A DNA stretch of 64,000 bases from Microbacterium testaceum StLB037 (GTDB taxonomy: Bacteria; Actinomycetota; Actinomycetes; Actinomycetales; Microbacteriaceae): assembly GCF_900104345.1 (NCBI RefSeq), contig NZ_FNJN01000002.1, positions 186,001 through 250,000 on the forward strand, written 5' to 3'. This document shows positions 35,326 through 43,967 of the stretch, piece after piece (positions within the stretch are counted from its first letter, which is position 1; every line of letters starts with the position of its first letter). A program made the translations under genes and the position numbers. The notes beneath the pieces are model-generated. The model was given only the letters and a program-made list of their open reading frames with translations, was not told the DNA's origin and did not search any database.

Positions 35326-36329
35326 GGTGCGGCGCTCGCTGCCGAGGCGTCGAGCCACGCCCGCACGTCGCGACCCACCTCGATCGAGCCGACCGGGACC
35401 CCGCCGCCGAGGATCGGCAGCTCGACGAGGTCGCCCGCGTCCGAGATGTCGGCGCCGAGGGCTTCGAGGACGGTGAGGGCGACGAGCGTCGTCGCGCGGG
35501 GGTTGCCGTCGAGGATCTTCATCGACACCGCGGCCCCGTCGGCCGTCGCCATGCCGATCACCCCCTCGGCGCCGCCCTTCGACAGCAGCCCCGGTACGCG
35601 CAGCATGGCGTCGGTGTTGGCATGGTGGTCGCCGCCGACGAAGCGGGGGTGCGACCGCATGGCATCCGCCACTCTCCGCTCCGACGTGCCGGGGGCGCCC
35701 GTCACGAGGGCGCGGAAGATGCGGGCGATGCCGAGGGGCGAGACGCTGAACAGGGGCGCTCCGCACCCGTCGACGGCGTCGTGCGCCACCGTCTCGCCCG
35801 ACAGGCGTTCGAGCGTCGCGCGCACGAGCCGCTGCAGCGGGTGCGAGGGGTCGAGGTAGGTCGCCGTGTCCCACCCGTTGATCGCGCAGGCGAGCAGCAT
35901 CGCGGCGTGCTTGCCCGAGCAGTTCATGCGCACGCGCGAGCGCTGCTCGCCGTTGCGGATGAGACGTTCGCGCGTGGGCTCGTCCTCGGGCCAGTCGACC
36001 GGACACCCGAGGGCGCTCTCGTCGAGGCCCGCACGGGTGAGCAGATCGCGCACGACGTCGACGTGCACGTCTTCGCCGGTGTGGCTGCCCGCGGCGATGG
36101 CGAGGTCGGCTCCGTCGATGTCGGCCCCGGCGAGCAGGCATGCGAGGGCCTGCACGGGCTTGACGGTGGAACGGGGCAGGATCTGTTCGCCGCTCCCGGT
36201 CTGCCAGGCCACCGATCCGTCGGCGGACAGGGCGGCGATCGAGCCGAGGTGGCGGCTCTCGACGACACCCGAGCGGATGACGACGGCGAGGTCGGCCAGG
36301 GGGGAGGGAACAGGGGGAAGGGACGTCAT
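35322..36329 (-). CDS. Asparaginase II family (R. etli type) protein
   Basis: Protein of 335 residues matching the Asparaginase_II family (SRHLGSIAALSADGSVAWQTG, RSTVKPVQALACL, MNCSGKHAAMLLACAINGW, DGCGAPLFSVSPLGIARIF). The characteristic Ser-Thr-Val-Lys and Cys-Ser-Gly-Lys-His motifs are intact. Known members hydrolyse L-asparagine to aspartate and ammonia. It is translationally coupled to the CutC-ROK fusion (4-base overlap) and follows a polar amino-acid ABC importer, so the true substrate may be an asparagine conjugate or another amide. Confidence 0.9.
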   Translation of the reverse strand: MTSLPPVPSPLADLAVVIRSGVVESRHLGSIAALSADGSVAWQTGSGEQILPRSTVKPVQALACLLAGADIDGADLAIAAGSHTGEDVHVDVVRDLLTRAGLDESALGCPVDWPEDEPTRERLIRNGEQRSRVRMNCSGKHAAMLLACAINGWDTATYLDPSHPLQRLVRATLERLSGETVAHDAVDGCGAPLFSVSPLGIARIFRALVTGAPGTSERRVADAMRSHPRFVGGDHHANTDAMLRVPGLLSKGGAEGVIGMATADGAAVSMKILDGNPRATTLVALTVLEALGADISDAGDLVELPILGGGVPVGSIEVGRDVRAWLDASAASAAP

Positions 36330-36362
36330 GGGTGGTTCTTTCGATGCCGGGGCGAAGGCGGA

Positions 36363-37229
36363 TCAGCGGTCGACGGGGGCGTTCGGGGTGGTGAGGCCGG
36401 CCGGGGCGACCTTGGCGGGGGTCGCGAGGCTGCGGCGGCCCGGTCGCTTCTGCAGGCGAGCGGCCAGGCCCGAGAGGCCGCCGTTGAGCGCGAGGAAGAT
36501 CACGGTCACCACGACGAAGGTCTGGATGAGCAGGCCGTTGAAGCTCGACAGCACCTGCCCGCGGTACAGCAGCTCGGTGAACGCCACGATGTAGCCCAGC
36601 GACGTGTCCTTGAGCAGGCTCACCAGCTGGACCACGAGCGAGGGCGCGACGAAGCGCAGCGCCTGGGGCAGGACCACCTTGCGGTCGACCTGCCAGCGGG
36701 TCATACCGAGGCTGAGACCGGCTTCGGTCTGCCCGCGGGGCAGGGCGAGGACACCCGCGCGGATGATCTCGGCGAAGGCGGCCGCGTTGGCGATCGTGAG
36801 CGGGATGACGAGCTTCCACAGCACCGGGAAGTTCAGGCCGAGCTGGGGGAGGCCGAAGAGCATCAGGTAGATGAGCAGCAGCACGGGGACCGTGCGGGCG
36901 ATCTCGATGTAGGCGGTGCAGATCCAGCTGATCCAGCGGACGCGGCTGAGACGCCCGAGGGCGAGCAGCAGGCCGAGCACGAATCCGAACACGGCGGTCA
37001 GGGCCGCGGCCTGCAGTGTGCCGAGCAGGCCGACGCCGAGGTACTCCCAGATCGCGATGTCGAGGAACGGCAACCACCGGTCGCTGTCGAGCTGGCCCTT
37101 CGACGCGAACTGCACGAGGGCGAGGGCGATGAGGCCCAGGATGACGACCGCGCTGACGATCGACCAGATGAGGATGCGGCGGCGAGTACGGGGCCCGGGC
37201 TCGTCGTAGAGCGAAAGGGGGGAGGTCAT
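36363..37229 (-). CDS. Amino acid ABC transporter permease
   Basis: Inner-membrane permease of 288 residues of the His/Glu/Gln (HisMQ/GlnP) class. Transmembrane helices include VILGLIALALVQFASK and LQAAALTAVFGFVLGLLLALG, and the coupling motif EIIRAGVLALPRGQTEAGLSLG that contacts the ATPase is complete. It overlaps the other permease gene by 4 bases, and the two form a heterodimer. Start ATG at 37229. The C-terminal tail is basic and proline-rich. Confidence 0.93.
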   Translation of the reverse strand: MTSPLSLYDEPGPRTRRRILIWSIVSAVVILGLIALALVQFASKGQLDSDRWLPFLDIAIWEYLGVGLLGTLQAAALTAVFGFVLGLLLALGRLSRVRWISWICTAYIEIARTVPVLLLIYLMLFGLPQLGLNFPVLWKLVIPLTIANAAAFAEIIRAGVLALPRGQTEAGLSLGMTRWQVDRKVVLPQALRFVAPSLVVQLVSLLKDTSLGYIVAFTELLYRGQVLSSFNGLLIQTFVVVTVIFLALNGGLSGLAARLQKRPGRRSLATPAKVAPAGLTTPNAPVDR

Positions 37230-37870
37230 CGGCGGATCCTCAACTTCTTCTCGAGGCGGCCGGCGGTGAGGCCGATCGCCAGCGCGAGCACCATGTAGAT
37301 GAGCCCCGCCGCGGTGAAGATCAGGATGGGCTGAGCCTCGACGAGGTTGAGCTTGTTGGCGGCGCTCGTCAGCTCGACGACGCCCACCGCCGCGGCCAGG
37401 GCGGTGTTCATGGTGAGGGCGATCATGACGTTGCCGATGGGCTGGATCGCGGCCCGCAGCGACTGGGGGATGACGAGCACGCGCAGGGTCTGGCCGAGCG
37501 AGAACCCCAGCGCGCGGCTGGCCTCGATCTCGCCGCGGCTCACGGTGTTCACGCCGCTGCGGACGGCCTCGGCGACGTACGCCGCTTCGTAGAGCGTGAG
37601 CACGATGATCGCCGTCGGCGTCAGGGGCAGCAGGAATCCGGCATCCGGCAGGGCGAACACCGCCAGCACGAGGAGAACCAGAAGCGGGACGTTGACGAAG
37701 AACTGCACGTAGGCGAAGGCGGCCCAGCGCAGCACCGGCACCGGGCTGATGCGCGCGGCGGTGACGAGCGTGCCCAGCACGATCGATCCGATGCCCGCTG
37801 AGACGGCGAGCAGGATCGTCGTGCCGAGCGCTTGCGCGATCGGCCCGGCGCTCGAGGCGAAGAAGTCCAT
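37226..37870 (-). CDS. Amino acid ABC transporter permease
   Basis: Second permease, 214 residues, same class (LGTTILLAVSAGIGSIVLGT, coupling loop EAVRSGVNTVSRGEIEASRALG). It is preceded by the binding-protein gene with a 79-base spacer that contains a strong hairpin, and overlaps the next permease by 4 bases. No N-terminal targeting signal beyond the first helix. Confidence 0.93.
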   Translation of the reverse strand: MDFFASSAGPIAQALGTTILLAVSAGIGSIVLGTLVTAARISPVPVLRWAAFAYVQFFVNVPLLVLLVLAVFALPDAGFLLPLTPTAIIVLTLYEAAYVAEAVRSGVNTVSRGEIEASRALGFSLGQTLRVLVIPQSLRAAIQPIGNVMIALTMNTALAAAVGVVELTSAANKLNLVEAQPILIFTAAGLIYMVLALAIGLTAGRLEKKLRIRR

Positions 37871-37904
37871 GGGGTCCTCAGAGGAGCGTGAGAGGGGAGG
37901 GGAG

Positions 37905-37940
37905 ACCGGCGCCCGTCATGTGCGGAACGGACGCCGGTCG
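37905..37940 (-). terminator. Intra-operon hairpin after the binding-protein gene
   Basis: GACCGGCGTCCGT and ACGGGCGCCGGTC (minus-strand reading) form a 13-pair stem with one G-U and a 10-base loop. It lies just past the binding-protein stop and before the permease genes, and has no U-tract. Such hairpins usually stabilise the upstream mRNA or cause partial termination so that the binding protein is made in excess. Confidence 0.65.
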
Positions 37941-37949
37941 GTCAGGGGA

Positions 37950-38903
37950 TCAGGAGCCGGGGACGCTGCCGATCGCGGGGGGAGTCGGAGCGCTCGACTC
38001 GACGGCCGAGCCCAGGGTGGCGTCCCAGATCTTGGCCCACGAGCCGTCGTCCTGGATCTTCTTCAGCCAGTCGTTGATGAACGACTTGAACTGCGCGTCG
38101 TCCTTCTTCAGACCGATGCCGTACGCCTCACTGGTGAAGGGCTGGCCGACGACCTTGATGCTCTTGTCGTCGATGGCGTGGCTCGCGAGCAAGGTGAAGT
38201 CCTGCACGTACGCGTCGCCGCGGCCCTGGGTCAGGGCCTGCAGGGCCTGCGGGTCGGTGGCGAAGCTGACGATGTTCGCGGTGGGCTGCTTCTCGGGCAC
38301 GGCCGTGACAGCGGGGGTGTTCGCGCCGACGATGACCGTCTTGCCGCCCAGGTCGTCGATGCCGTTGATGTCGGTGTTGTCACTGCGGACGGCGACGGCC
38401 AGACCCGACTCGAGGTAGGGGCCGGCGAAGTCGACCTGCTCGGCGCGCTTCTCGGTGATCGTGTACGTGTTGAAGACGACGTCGACGGTGCCATTGGCGA
38501 GCAGGGCCTCGCGGGTCTCGGACGCCGGCGGGACGATCTCGACGTTGGGCTCGCCGAGGATGTAGATGGCGAGCATCTTGGCGAGGTCGGCGTCGAAGCC
38601 CTGCACGTCTTCGGGATTCGTGGGGTCCTGCTGCGACAGCAGGGGGGCGTCGAGTGCCTCGGCGACGATGAGCTTGCCGCGTGCCTTGATCTTGGCCATC
38701 GTCGAGTCGGAGATGAGGGCCGCGGCGTCGGCGACGGGCGCGTTCGCGTAGACCTCTTCGAGGCTGCTGGCCTTGGCCGACGCGCTGGGGTCGGACCCCG
38801 GGACGGCCGCGGTGCCGGACGAGCACGCGGCGAGAGACGCGACCGTGGCCGCGGACGCCAAGAGGACGAGGCCTCGGCGAAGGATCGAGCGAGAGGAGAT
38901 CAC
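37950..38903 (-). CDS. Amino acid ABC transporter substrate-binding lipoprotein
   Basis: Secreted lipoprotein of 317 residues. The signal peptide ends in the lipobox SLAAC (Cys27), anchoring it outside the membrane. The mature part is a family 3 (polar amino acid) binding protein: GKLIVAEALDAPLLSQ, GFDADLAKMLAIYILG, VVFNTYTITEKRAEQVDFAGPYLESG and a C-terminal GIGLKKDDAQFKSFINDWL. Ligands of this class are glutamate, glutamine, aspartate, asparagine or related compounds. Operon context with nag genes suggests an amino-acid-linked amino sugar is possible. Confidence 0.92.
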   Translation of the reverse strand: MISSRSILRRGLVLLASAATVASLAACSSGTAAVPGSDPSASAKASSLEEVYANAPVADAAALISDSTMAKIKARGKLIVAEALDAPLLSQQDPTNPEDVQGFDADLAKMLAIYILGEPNVEIVPPASETREALLANGTVDVVFNTYTITEKRAEQVDFAGPYLESGLAVAVRSDNTDINGIDDLGGKTVIVGANTPAVTAVPEKQPTANIVSFATDPQALQALTQGRGDAYVQDFTLLASHAIDDKSIKVVGQPFTSEAYGIGLKKDDAQFKSFINDWLKKIQDDGSWAKIWDATLGSAVESSAPTPPAIGSVPGS

Positions 38904-38964
38904 GGGTACTGCCTTTCGGTTGCGGGTGCGTGCGGAACGAGCCGCGTCGGGGGCGGGGAGGATG

Positions 38965-39735
38965 TCAGTGGGCGAGGATCTTCGACAGGAACGCCCGAGC
39001 GCGGTCGCTCTCGGCGTGGGTGAAGAAGCGCTCGGGGGTGGTGTCTTCGACGATGCGTCCGTCGTCCATGAAGATCACGCGGTCGGCGGCGCGGCGGGCG
39101 AAGCCCATCTCGTGCGTGACGACGACCATCGTCATGCCCTCTTCGGCGAGCGAGGTGATCACGTCGAGCACCTCGCTGACCATCTCGGGGTCGAGGGCCG
39201 AGGTCGGCTCGTCGAAGAGCATGAGCTTGGGCTTCATCGCCAGCGCGCGGGCGATGGCGGCGCGCTGCTGCTGACCGCCGCTGAGCTCGCCGGGGAAGCG
39301 GTCGGCCTTGTCGGCGATCCCGACGCGGTCGAGCAGGGCCAGGCCCTCTTCCCGCGCCTTCTTCAGCGGCACCTTCGACACGATGCGCGGGGCGAGAGCG
39401 ACGTTGTCGAGAACCGTGCGGTGTGCGAAGAGGTTGAAGGACTGGAAGACCATGCCCACTTCGGCGCGCAGGTCGGCGAGCCCGCGCCCCTCGCTCGGCA
39501 GCGGGACGCCGTCGATGGTGATGGTGCCCGAGGTGATGGTCTCGAGACGGTTGAGGCAGCGGCACAGCGTCGACTTGCCCGAGCCCGAGGGCCCGACGAT
39601 GACGACGACCTCGCCGCGAGCCACGTCGAGATCGATGTCCTTGAGCACGTGGTGGTCGCCGAAGTGCTTCTGCACCTCGCGGACCGCGACGAGGGGCGCG
39701 GAGGCGGGGGCTGCGGGGGAGGCGGGCGTCGACAC
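38965..39735 (-). CDS. Amino acid ABC transporter ATP-binding protein (GlnQ type)
   Basis: ATPase of 256 residues, first gene of the amino-sugar operon. Walker [10 protein letters not shown], signature LSGGQQQR, Walker [13 protein letters not shown] and H-loop VVVTHEM are intact. It starts at GTG 39735 with AAGGA 9 bases upstream. It is divergent from the ROK repressor across a 149-base AT-rich spacer with operator-like sequences, so the whole operon is probably under that repressor. Confidence 0.94.
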   Translation of the reverse strand: MSTPASPAAPASAPLVAVREVQKHFGDHHVLKDIDLDVARGEVVVIVGPSGSGKSTLCRCLNRLETITSGTITIDGVPLPSEGRGLADLRAEVGMVFQSFNLFAHRTVLDNVALAPRIVSKVPLKKAREEGLALLDRVGIADKADRFPGELSGGQQQRAAIARALAMKPKLMLFDEPTSALDPEMVSEVLDVITSLAEEGMTMVVVTHEMGFARRAADRVIFMDDGRIVEDTTPERFFTHAESDRARAFLSKILAH

Positions 39736-39820
39736 GGGGGTGGATCCTTCCCGCGGACTCGCCGCGATATCGGTACAGCCGACGCGGGAGGTGATTTCCG
39801 CGTCCTTGGTGAAATCAAAC

Positions 39821-39871
39821 TAACGAGGCCATGTTACAGAGATAATTCGAGACAGAAACTCCAAGTTTGGA
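39821..39871. promoter_or_regulatory. Divergent promoter/operator region of the amino-sugar operon and ROK repressor
   Basis: AT-rich strip in a GC-rich genome. A good -10 box GATAAT (39841-39846) faces the ROK gene. TCCAAgtTTGGA (39860-39871) is a palindrome between that promoter and the GTG start, suited to autorepression. TAAC...GTTA (39821-39836) is a second dyad nearer the transporter operon. No -35 close to consensus is seen. Confidence 0.5.
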
Positions 39872-39884
39872 ATAAGATACGGGT

Positions 39885-41075
39885 GTGAAGCCTCTCCACG
39901 CGGCCCTGCCGACCTACAGCCCGCAGACGCTCGCCGTGCTGACCCCGCTGCGCACGGGCGCTGCGCGATCTCGAGCCGAGCTCGCCGCGCACACAGGTCT
40001 GTCGCCGTCGACCGTGACCGCGCGCGTCGATCCGCTGATCGCGGCGGGCGTGATCGTCGAGGACGGCACCGACGATTCACGCGGCGGTCGCCGACCCCGA
40101 CGCCTCGCGGTCCGCGGCGACCTCGGCACGGTGGCCAGCATCGACCTCGGGGTCGAGCGCAGCACGATCGGGCTGGTCGACTACGCCGGCTCCTCCCTCG
40201 CCCACCGGCACCTCGTGCTGGATCTGGCGGAGGGCCCGGATGCCGTTCTCCGCCGCGTCGCAGAAGAACTCGCTGCGCTGGCGGCGGCGAACGGCGCGCC
40301 CACGGTGACGGGGGCGGCGATCGCGCTGCCCGGGCCGGTGTCGGCGGAGACGGGTCGGCTCGTCGCGCCGTCGCGCATGCCCGGCTGGCACGACGTCGAC
40401 GTCGCGGCCCTTCTGTCCGACGTCCTCGGGGTGCCGGCCCTCGCCAGCAACGACGCCAACTGCATGGCGGTCGGCGAGCTCGTCGGGGGCGATCCCGAGG
40501 CCCTCAACCAGGTGTTCATCAAGGCCGGATCCGGGATCGGGTCGGGGGTCGTCGCGGGCGGACGGCTCTACACGGGCCGGAGCGGGGCCGCCGGTGACAT
40601 CAGCCACGTCACCGTGCCCGGTGCGGCGCCGGTGCCCTGCTCGTGCGGGCGCGTCGGCTGCCTCGACGCCGTGGCGAGCGGGTCGGCCCTCACCCGCGCG
40701 GCCCAGGAGGCCGGACGCGACGTCTCCGACGTCGAGACGGTGATCGATCTCGCCCGAAACGGGGACGCGCTCGCCACCGGCCTGCTCCGTGAAGCGGGGA
40801 GCATGACCGGCGGTGTCCTCGCCACGATCGTCAACTTCTTCACCCCCGACCGTCTCGTCGTCGGCGGCTCACTGAGCGCGTCCGACGTCTTCATCGCCGC
40901 GATCAAGTCGAAGCTGTGGGCCGACTGCCTGCCCATGGCGACGGAGAAGCTCGAGGTCGCCGTGCCGCGCCACCCGCGCACGGGCGGCATCCTCGGGGCT
41001 GCGCGCCTGTTCCTCGACGCGGCCTTCGGGCCGGAGTCCGCTCGTTCGGCCCTGCGGGTCTCGGCTCGCGCCTAG
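39885..41075 (+). CDS. ROK family transcriptional repressor (NagC-like)
   Basis: Regulator of 396 residues. The N-terminal winged helix (RSRAELAAHTGLSPSTVTAR, about 24-43) is joined to a ROK sugar-binding domain with the zinc motif CSCGRVGCLD and GAGIGSGV-like loops (KAGSGIGSGVVAGGRLYTG). It probably senses GlcNAc or GlcNAc-6-phosphate and represses the divergent transporter/nag operon and itself. GTG start at 39885. The ATP-site DIGGT of true kinases is replaced by SIDLGVERS, so it is a regulator, not an enzyme. Confidence 0.93.
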   Translation: MKPLHAALPTYSPQTLAVLTPLRTGAARSRAELAAHTGLSPSTVTARVDPLIAAGVIVEDGTDDSRGGRRPRRLAVRGDLGTVASIDLGVERSTIGLVDYAGSSLAHRHLVLDLAEGPDAVLRRVAEELAALAAANGAPTVTGAAIALPGPVSAETGRLVAPSRMPGWHDVDVAALLSDVLGVPALASNDANCMAVGELVGGDPEALNQVFIKAGSGIGSGVVAGGRLYTGRSGAAGDISHVTVPGAAPVPCSCGRVGCLDAVASGSALTRAAQEAGRDVSDVETVIDLARNGDALATGLLREAGSMTGGVLATIVNFFTPDRLVVGGSLSASDVFIAAIKSKLWADCLPMATEKLEVAVPRHPRTGGILGAARLFLDAAFGPESARSALRVSARA

Positions 41076-41097
41076 CCCGCGGGGCCCGCTCGGGCGC

Positions 41098-41131
41098 GGC
41101 GGTGGGCCCGTCCCGCAGCGGGCCCACCGCC
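41098..41131. terminator. Strong hairpin terminator between convergent genes
   Basis: GGCGGTGGGCCCG and CGGGCCCACCGCC form a perfect 13-pair stem with an 8-base loop. It lies 22 bases after the ROK repressor stop and 11 bases before the end of the convergent secreted-protein gene. It lacks a T-tract, as common in actinobacteria. Confidence 0.75.
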
Positions 41132-41142
41132 TCTGCGGTTCC

Positions 41143-42078
41143 TCAGCGGGTCGGAACCACGTCCCAGTGCTCGCGGATCAGACCGCCGTCGACGCGGAAC
41201 AGGTCGGCCGCCAGCAGCGGGTCGTCGGGCTTGGCGCCCACCGCCTGCGAGAACGTCCAGACGATGTCGCCGTCCGACAGCGAGATGACCGACTGCTGCG
41301 CCGGGAACTGGGCACCGCTGCCGAAGAGCTGCTTCAGCGCGGCCGTCCCGTTCGGGGCGATGGAGTTGTGCTGCAGGTACGCGGGGTCGAACGCCCGGTC
41401 GAGAATCGTCACGTCCTTGTCGCGGAACAGCATGTTGTAGGCCGAGACGGCGAAGACGCGGTTCTTCTCCTCCTGCTGCTCGGTCGGGGGCGGGGTGGGC
41501 TGCGACGGACGGTACAGGTCGCTGAACATCGTGTTCGTGTTGCCGCTGGCCGGGGTTCCGGTCGGTATCGCCTGGTCGAGCGACCAGTGTTCGACGATCT
41601 TGCCGTCCTGCAGGCGGAACAGATCGACGGCCGCGTCACCGCGGCGCTCATCGCTCGGGTCGGGGGCGATCTGCCAGTGCACCGCGACCAGGTCTCCGTC
41701 GGACGCGAGGTGTTTGATCACGGCCTGAGCGCCGGGGAGGCGTTCCCGGTCGGCCGCGAACTGGGCGAGGAGCCCCTGCGGGCCCGATGCCGTTCCGCTG
41801 CCGTGAGCGATGGCATCCGGAGCCACGAGCTGACCCGCGATCGCCTGCGCGAACGGGCTGTCGGGATCGGCGAACGTCGTGGCGAAGAGCGTGCGGATGA
41901 GGCAGGCGTCGAACTCCTCGGCGCCGACGTTCTGCCGGTCGTCGGAGGAGGCCGTGGACGCGGGCGATCCGGTCGTGGGTGCGGCGTTGGCGGGTGCGGC
42001 GACGACGAGTCCGGCGATGATGGCCGCCCCGGCGACCAGGGTGGCCGCGCGGGTGATTCGGGGGGTGAAGGGGGGCAT
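41143..42078 (-). CDS. Secreted protein with two SnoaL/NTF2-like domains
   Basis: Protein of 311 residues with a Sec signal peptide (RITRAATLVAGAAIIAGLVV, cleavage after ANA-A near 32). Two consecutive NTF2/SnoaL-like units follow, each ending in a similar strand pair (VDLFRLQDGKIVEHWSLDQ and ADLFRVDGGLIREHWDVVP). They look like an internal duplication. SnoaL-like proteins bind or transform small hydrophobic molecules, and extracellular versions in actinobacteria are of unknown function. TAGGAGA lies ahead of the ATG. Confidence 0.85.
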   Translation of the reverse strand: MPPFTPRITRAATLVAGAAIIAGLVVAAPANAAPTTGSPASTASSDDRQNVGAEEFDACLIRTLFATTFADPDSPFAQAIAGQLVAPDAIAHGSGTASGPQGLLAQFAADRERLPGAQAVIKHLASDGDLVAVHWQIAPDPSDERRGDAAVDLFRLQDGKIVEHWSLDQAIPTGTPASGNTNTMFSDLYRPSQPTPPPTEQQEEKNRVFAVSAYNMLFRDKDVTILDRAFDPAYLQHNSIAPNGTAALKQLFGSGAQFPAQQSVISLSDGDIVWTFSQAVGAKPDDPLLAADLFRVDGGLIREHWDVVPTR

Positions 42079-42314
42079 GGTGTTCTCCTACGCAGTGCGG
42101 ATCTTCGAGTCACCGTTCCGTCGACTCGTGGTCCTCTCGGCGACGGTGACCGGTGGAGACACGAGCACGCGATCGGCGGCTCGTGGAGTACCGGCAGGAT
42201 CGCAAGATCTCGTCGCGCGCACACGTACGCACCTGACCGTTAGGTACTGACCCCGAGGTCGGATTCGTGGCGACGGCGGTCGACGCTGGGCGGATTCATA
42301 AGCCCGCCGGCCGC

Positions 42315-42668
42315 TCAGGCGTCGCGCAGATCGCGGTCCGACGCCACCCGGTCGGCCGCGCGACTGCCGACGATGCCGCCCGCGACGAGTCCGGCGATGA
42401 TGACCACCGCGGTCAGGGCGGGATCGGCGTCCGACAGGGCCGGGACCGCCAGCGGCAGGACCGCGACACCGACCGCCACGAGAGCGAACACGCTATAGGG
42501 GAGCACCGCGGCGCGGTGCCCGGCCCGCCACGCCGCGTCGCTCTGCTGGATGGCGGGAAGCCGGATGCCGACTCCCCAGCCCCTCGGGATGACCCCGCGC
42601 CCGCACAGGGCGAGGATGGGGATGAAAGCGAGACCGACGACGGCGAGGATGATCGCCCCTGTGCTCAT
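42315..42668 (-). CDS. SdpI family membrane protein
   Basis: Membrane protein of 117 residues with three hydrophobic helices (ILAVVGLAFIPILALCG, VLPYSVFALVAVGVAVLPLA, LTAVVIIAGLVAGGIVGS). The loop GVGIRLPAIQQSDAAWRAGHR is the SdpI signature; SdpI gives immunity to the Bacillus SdpC toxin, but most family members have no assigned role. ATG at 42668 is chosen so that the protein begins at the first helix. It is divergent from the next gene by 48 bases. Confidence 0.82.
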   Translation of the reverse strand: MSTGAIILAVVGLAFIPILALCGRGVIPRGWGVGIRLPAIQQSDAAWRAGHRAAVLPYSVFALVAVGVAVLPLAVPALSDADPALTAVVIIAGLVAGGIVGSRAADRVASDRDLRDA

Positions 42669-42716
42669 GGCGAGAGGATACGCCTGACATACGCTCGCCG
42701 TCGTACGCTCCACGTG

Positions 42717-43244
42717 ATGTCCTCGTCAGATCGCGCCCCGCGGCGTCCACGTGTGTTCCGGGAACGCCGGGGCCTGCTGTTGGCGATCGTGGTGCTCGTG
42801 ATCGCGGTCGTCGCGGGGGCGAGTCTCACCAGCGCCAAAGATCACGCGGTGCGCGATTCCGTCGCTCCCGTCGAATGGCGCGGGGCCTTGGACGGAGCCG
42901 CGCCCGGGAGCGAGATGCGCATCCGGCTGCAGCGAGACGGTACGGCGGAGGTCGTCGACGCCCCGCGCGGAGACGTGACGCGTCAGGACCGCGACGAGGC
43001 CCGGCAGAACCGCAACGGCCGCCGGCACCTCTGCTTCGCGCCCGCGGGGACGGGCGTCTACACCGGGCCCGCCACCTGGGAGGTCGTCGGCGAGTGGGGG
43101 ATCCGGGTGCAGTTCGACGATTCGTCGCTCATCCTGCGCGCGGGCAAGGGCGGCTCGGTGCTGCGCGACCCCGACTGGAACAGCCCGCGCATGCCCGAGT
43201 GCGGCGAGAACGGCAAGAGCTGGCGGTTCACGCGCGTCGACTGA
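42717..43244 (+). CDS. Hypothetical membrane-anchored protein
   Basis: Protein of 175 residues with a basic N-terminus, one signal-anchor helix (GLLLAIVVLVIAVVAGASLT) and an extracytoplasmic beta-rich domain (GSEMRIRLQRDGTAEVVDAP, VQFDDSSLILRAGKGG). Two cysteines (CFAP and PECGENG) could form a disulphide. No family recognised. It is followed after 56 bases by the HEAT-repeat gene, possibly in one transcript. Confidence 0.75.
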   Translation: MSSSDRAPRRPRVFRERRGLLLAIVVLVIAVVAGASLTSAKDHAVRDSVAPVEWRGALDGAAPGSEMRIRLQRDGTAEVVDAPRGDVTRQDRDEARQNRNGRRHLCFAPAGTGVYTGPATWEVVGEWGIRVQFDDSSLILRAGKGGSVLRDPDWNSPRMPECGENGKSWRFTRVD

Positions 43245-43300
43245 GCACGGCCCACCCCGCCCCGGGCCGTGAAACGCTGGATCCGAAGGAGGGATCGACC

Positions 43301-43960
43301 ATGACCGACCCCACACCCGCCGACCGGCTGCGCGCGGCCCTCGAGCACTCCGACGCCTCGGCCCGGCTGCAGGCCGCGCTCGCCGCGGGAACGCGACCCG
43401 ATGATCGCTACGTCGACGTGCTCGTGGCGCGGTGCGCGGTCGAATCCGACTTCTTCGTGCGCGACATGCTCACGTGGGCGCTCACGCGCCACGACCCCGC
43501 GCGCACCGTGCCCGCCCTGCTCCCCGCGGTGGGGTCCGAGATCCCCCAGGCGCGGAGCCAGGCCCTGCACACCCTGTCGAAGATCGGCGACCCGGTCGCC
43601 TACACGGCGATCACGCCGGCGGTGCTGCGCGACAGACTCCCCGAGGTGGCCCGGGCGGCCTGGCGGACGGCATCCGGACTCGTTCCCGACGATCAGCGCG
43701 AACGCCTCGCCGACGAGCTGTCGACGCAGTTCGGCCGGGGCGACCACGACACGCAGCGGAGCCTCAGCCGGGCGTTCGCCGCGATCGGCTGGCGCGCCGA
43801 GCCCACCGTCGAACGCGCGGCGGCCTCGCCGTACGACGTCGTCAGCGCGCACGCGCGGGCCACCGCGATCATCATGGACGACCCGGACGACGACTTCGCC
43901 GCCGCCGCGGTCGAGGCGCGGCGCCTGGTCGCTCAGCGCGCGCTGCCCGCGGAGGACTGA
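43301..43960 (+). CDS. HEAT-repeat protein
   Basis: Cytoplasmic all-helical protein of 219 residues with HEAT/PBS-like repeats (FFVRDMLTWALTRHDP, ARSQALHTLSKIGDP, PEVARAAWRTASGLVPDD). GAAGGAGG precedes the ATG. These repeats mediate protein binding, and the same type is often found near regulators. No enzymatic motif. It converges on the pseudokinase gene with only 7 bases between the stops. Confidence 0.85.
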   Translation: MTDPTPADRLRAALEHSDASARLQAALAAGTRPDDRYVDVLVARCAVESDFFVRDMLTWALTRHDPARTVPALLPAVGSEIPQARSQALHTLSKIGDPVAYTAITPAVLRDRLPEVARAAWRTASGLVPDDQRERLADELSTQFGRGDHDTQRSLSRAFAAIGWRAEPTVERAAASPYDVVSAHARATAIIMDDPDDDFAAAAVEARRLVAQRALPAED

Positions 43961-43967
43961 ACGCGGC

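Noticed and set aside
34131..35859. Very Arg/Pro/Ala-rich plus-strand frames opposite the CutC-ROK and asparaginase genes
   Set aside because: Their composition is that of antisense GC-rich coding DNA and they lack ribosome sites.
35326..37077. Open minus-strand frame that continues upstream of the CutC-ROK fusion start for about 580 codons
   Set aside because: It is antisense-frame reading through the asparaginase and permease genes; its composition is Arg/Pro-rich and the GTGA overlap at 35322-35325 marks the real start.
36363..39735. Assigning the importer as a dedicated glutamine system (glnQHP)
   Set aside because: Motifs place it in the polar amino acid class only; operon context with nag genes makes a specific glutamine label unsafe.
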